Of a DNA stretch of 36,486 nt, positions 34,830-36,486 are shown piece by piece; position 1 is the first letter of the stretch, and every line of letters begins with the position of its first letter. The stretch lies in assembly GCF_001039355.2 (NCBI RefSeq), contig NW_019775036.1:112986-149471 (forward strand), in the 5' to 3' direction. Origin of the DNA: Lingula anatina. Its lineage: Eukaryota; Brachiopoda; Lingulata; Lingulida; Lingulidae. Below the pieces are notes generated by a model that worked only from the letters and a program-made list of their open reading frames with translations, ran no database searches and was not told where the DNA came from. The position numbers and the translations under genes are program-made.

Positions 34830-36486
34830 TCAGGCACCGAGTTCAAACTTGTCAAATTACACCTAAATATTTATAGGACTATTAAGAAAACGGAACAGAT
34901 GCTCCCTCCTCAAATGTTAGTGTTAAAATACGCAACAACTGTACTTTTTACTGTCTGCACATATTATTATCTCGGAAGAAACTCCATATCTGAGGAGTAA
35001 CGCGAATTAAGAGCGCGCAGTTTCCCGTTTGAAACATGCATTTTGATTGGACCGTATCTACCTGCAATGCACCATGGCTGAAATGAAAATTTACCTTGCT
35101 GCAGATGCGTGCCTCAATATTGTTCGGAAGTCCGCATAGAACACAATGCGACATTTTTGACGCAAGAGTATTGGAAAATGTTATCGACCAAAGACTGCGC
35201 TAGAATTGTGTCAATTTCAATCATGCTGACATGTGTCATTTATTTTACGATACAAGGTGTAGGTCCTTTATGTTTTAGGGTTGGTGATGTAATTCACTGG
35301 CTTTTGTTTCTGACAGCATTTTTTTAAATTTTTATTTAGTAGTGGGATCATATTTTTCGTGAAATTGATTTCTTGGTGACAACCTGTTTATCATTATTCT
35401 GATTAATTACTATTTTTACAGTTATGACAATAAAACGGCCGATAAAAGGCTCGTCGACATGGTGATGGTTGCTTGTTTATTATGGAAGCTTGGCCTATGG
35501 TCCAGATGGTCATCTGTACCAGTCTAGACACTTCACTATTTGCTGTATTTAATTATTGCCACTCTGCTGACTCGTGTGAACAGAACATCTGAGCTATTAT
35601 AAATACTGTCAGATCTGCAACCAATAATTTATTGTCTGGACTTTGACGTCGGGGATTCCGGGGATTCTAGTTGTATTAATTAAGACTACTGTTAGTGAGA
35701 ATGTAGATCTGTTTATATATCTACCGACTCTGGGAAATCGTCTCTAATGATCAAAGATATCACCGAGATGTTAGTTGGCATTGGTCATATAGGCAGTAGG
35801 TCAAGGACAGTAGCTAGGTGATTTACCAGATTTGTAAGAATATCGCGATTTGAAAGTTATTCCTCGACTGTTTATTTCGTGGACTCAGAGGCCGTACAAA
35901 GAACCCTTAATTCCTTTTTATGCCACATTTTTGTGCACAAAGTTGAGTCTTAGAGCAGTCGCGAAGCGAGGGGGCGGGATCGACTATACACATAATTTGA
36001 CGATTTATAGTGTAGTCTACGAGTCTGTCTAATAAGACTATTTAGTCCTTTAAAAAAAAAGGATTACTACTACAACAAAGGCCTAAAATGCTGAGAGACC
36101 TTTTTTCAGGCTATTTATTAATCGACCTATACCTTGGTTACGTTCTTAATCGTAAGTGCATGTTATTTTATAAATAGGTCTTTAATTATAGCAAATCCAG
36201 TCCTGAGACGCAACACTAGAGATTAATGATAAAAAATGTGTTGACTTGCAGTATATTATGTAATTGATGATTAATTTGAAAATATTTATAGGCCTTTTAA
36301 ATTCTTTTTCAGATAAATAGGCCCTATTTTGTCCGTAATAAATTTTAAAAAGAGATTTTTTAAGTGCCACTGCAGTATTTATACCAAGACTGCATATTTA
36401 GCGATACTAGATAGGAAACTAGCACGAAAATCTGCGTAAATTAAACGTGTGCGGGAAAAACCAACTACTTCTTAGGCCATAAGTGA
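34830..36486. other. Region upstream of calmodulin, no gene recognised
   Basis: Open frames on both strands are at most 72 codons and show no family motif or splice pattern. The first few hundred bases probably contain calmodulin control sequences. Confidence 0.5.

Overview
The window is genomic DNA from an animal, most likely a marine invertebrate. It is AT-rich, contains many microsatellites and short transposon-like elements, and its genes have introns with GT-AG junctions. No prokaryotic operons, rRNA, tRNA or CRISPR are visible. I cannot name the species from sequence alone; mollusc, echinoderm, hemichordate and cephalochordate are all possible.

Layout: (1) 1-8699 is noncoding, probably an intron or the upstream part of the TTC7 locus. 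(2) 8700-17065 (+) holds nine exons encoding the C-terminal 337 residues of a TTC7 (TTC7A/B) protein, followed by a ~2 kb 3'UTR. (3) 21870-25181 (-) holds an eight-exon, 286-residue sperm-tail PG-rich-repeat protein, best matched to STPG4, tail-to-tail with TTC7. (4) 30955-34716 (-) holds a complete calmodulin gene identical to the usual invertebrate protein. (5) 34810-36486 has no recognised gene.

The standout is the 3' end of the calmodulin gene. One splice donor (32332) faces at least six different terminal exons, seven acceptors in all because one lies in a near-exact duplication around a single N. Each acceptor is strong, each completes the split codon for Glu140, each continues F-V(or C)-x-M-M, and each ends at its own stop with a different tail: TSK (two versions, with Lys or Thr at position 143), LSKM, TIPLFDYDQ, TGKQ and GGSKAAL. 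A decayed further copy may sit at 28915-28943. This looks like an array of alternative last exons that changes only the last helix of calmodulin while leaving the four EF-hand loops fixed.

The gene order TTC7-STPG4-calmodulin, with TTC7 facing the other two, matches what I recall of human 2p21 (TTC7A, STPG4, CALM2). Human 14q32 also carries TTC7B near CALM1. The window therefore appears to preserve an ancient linkage. The three proteins have no obvious shared pathway: TTC7 scaffolds the PI4KA lipid-kinase complex, STPG4 is a ciliary/sperm-type protein, and calmodulin is the general calcium sensor.
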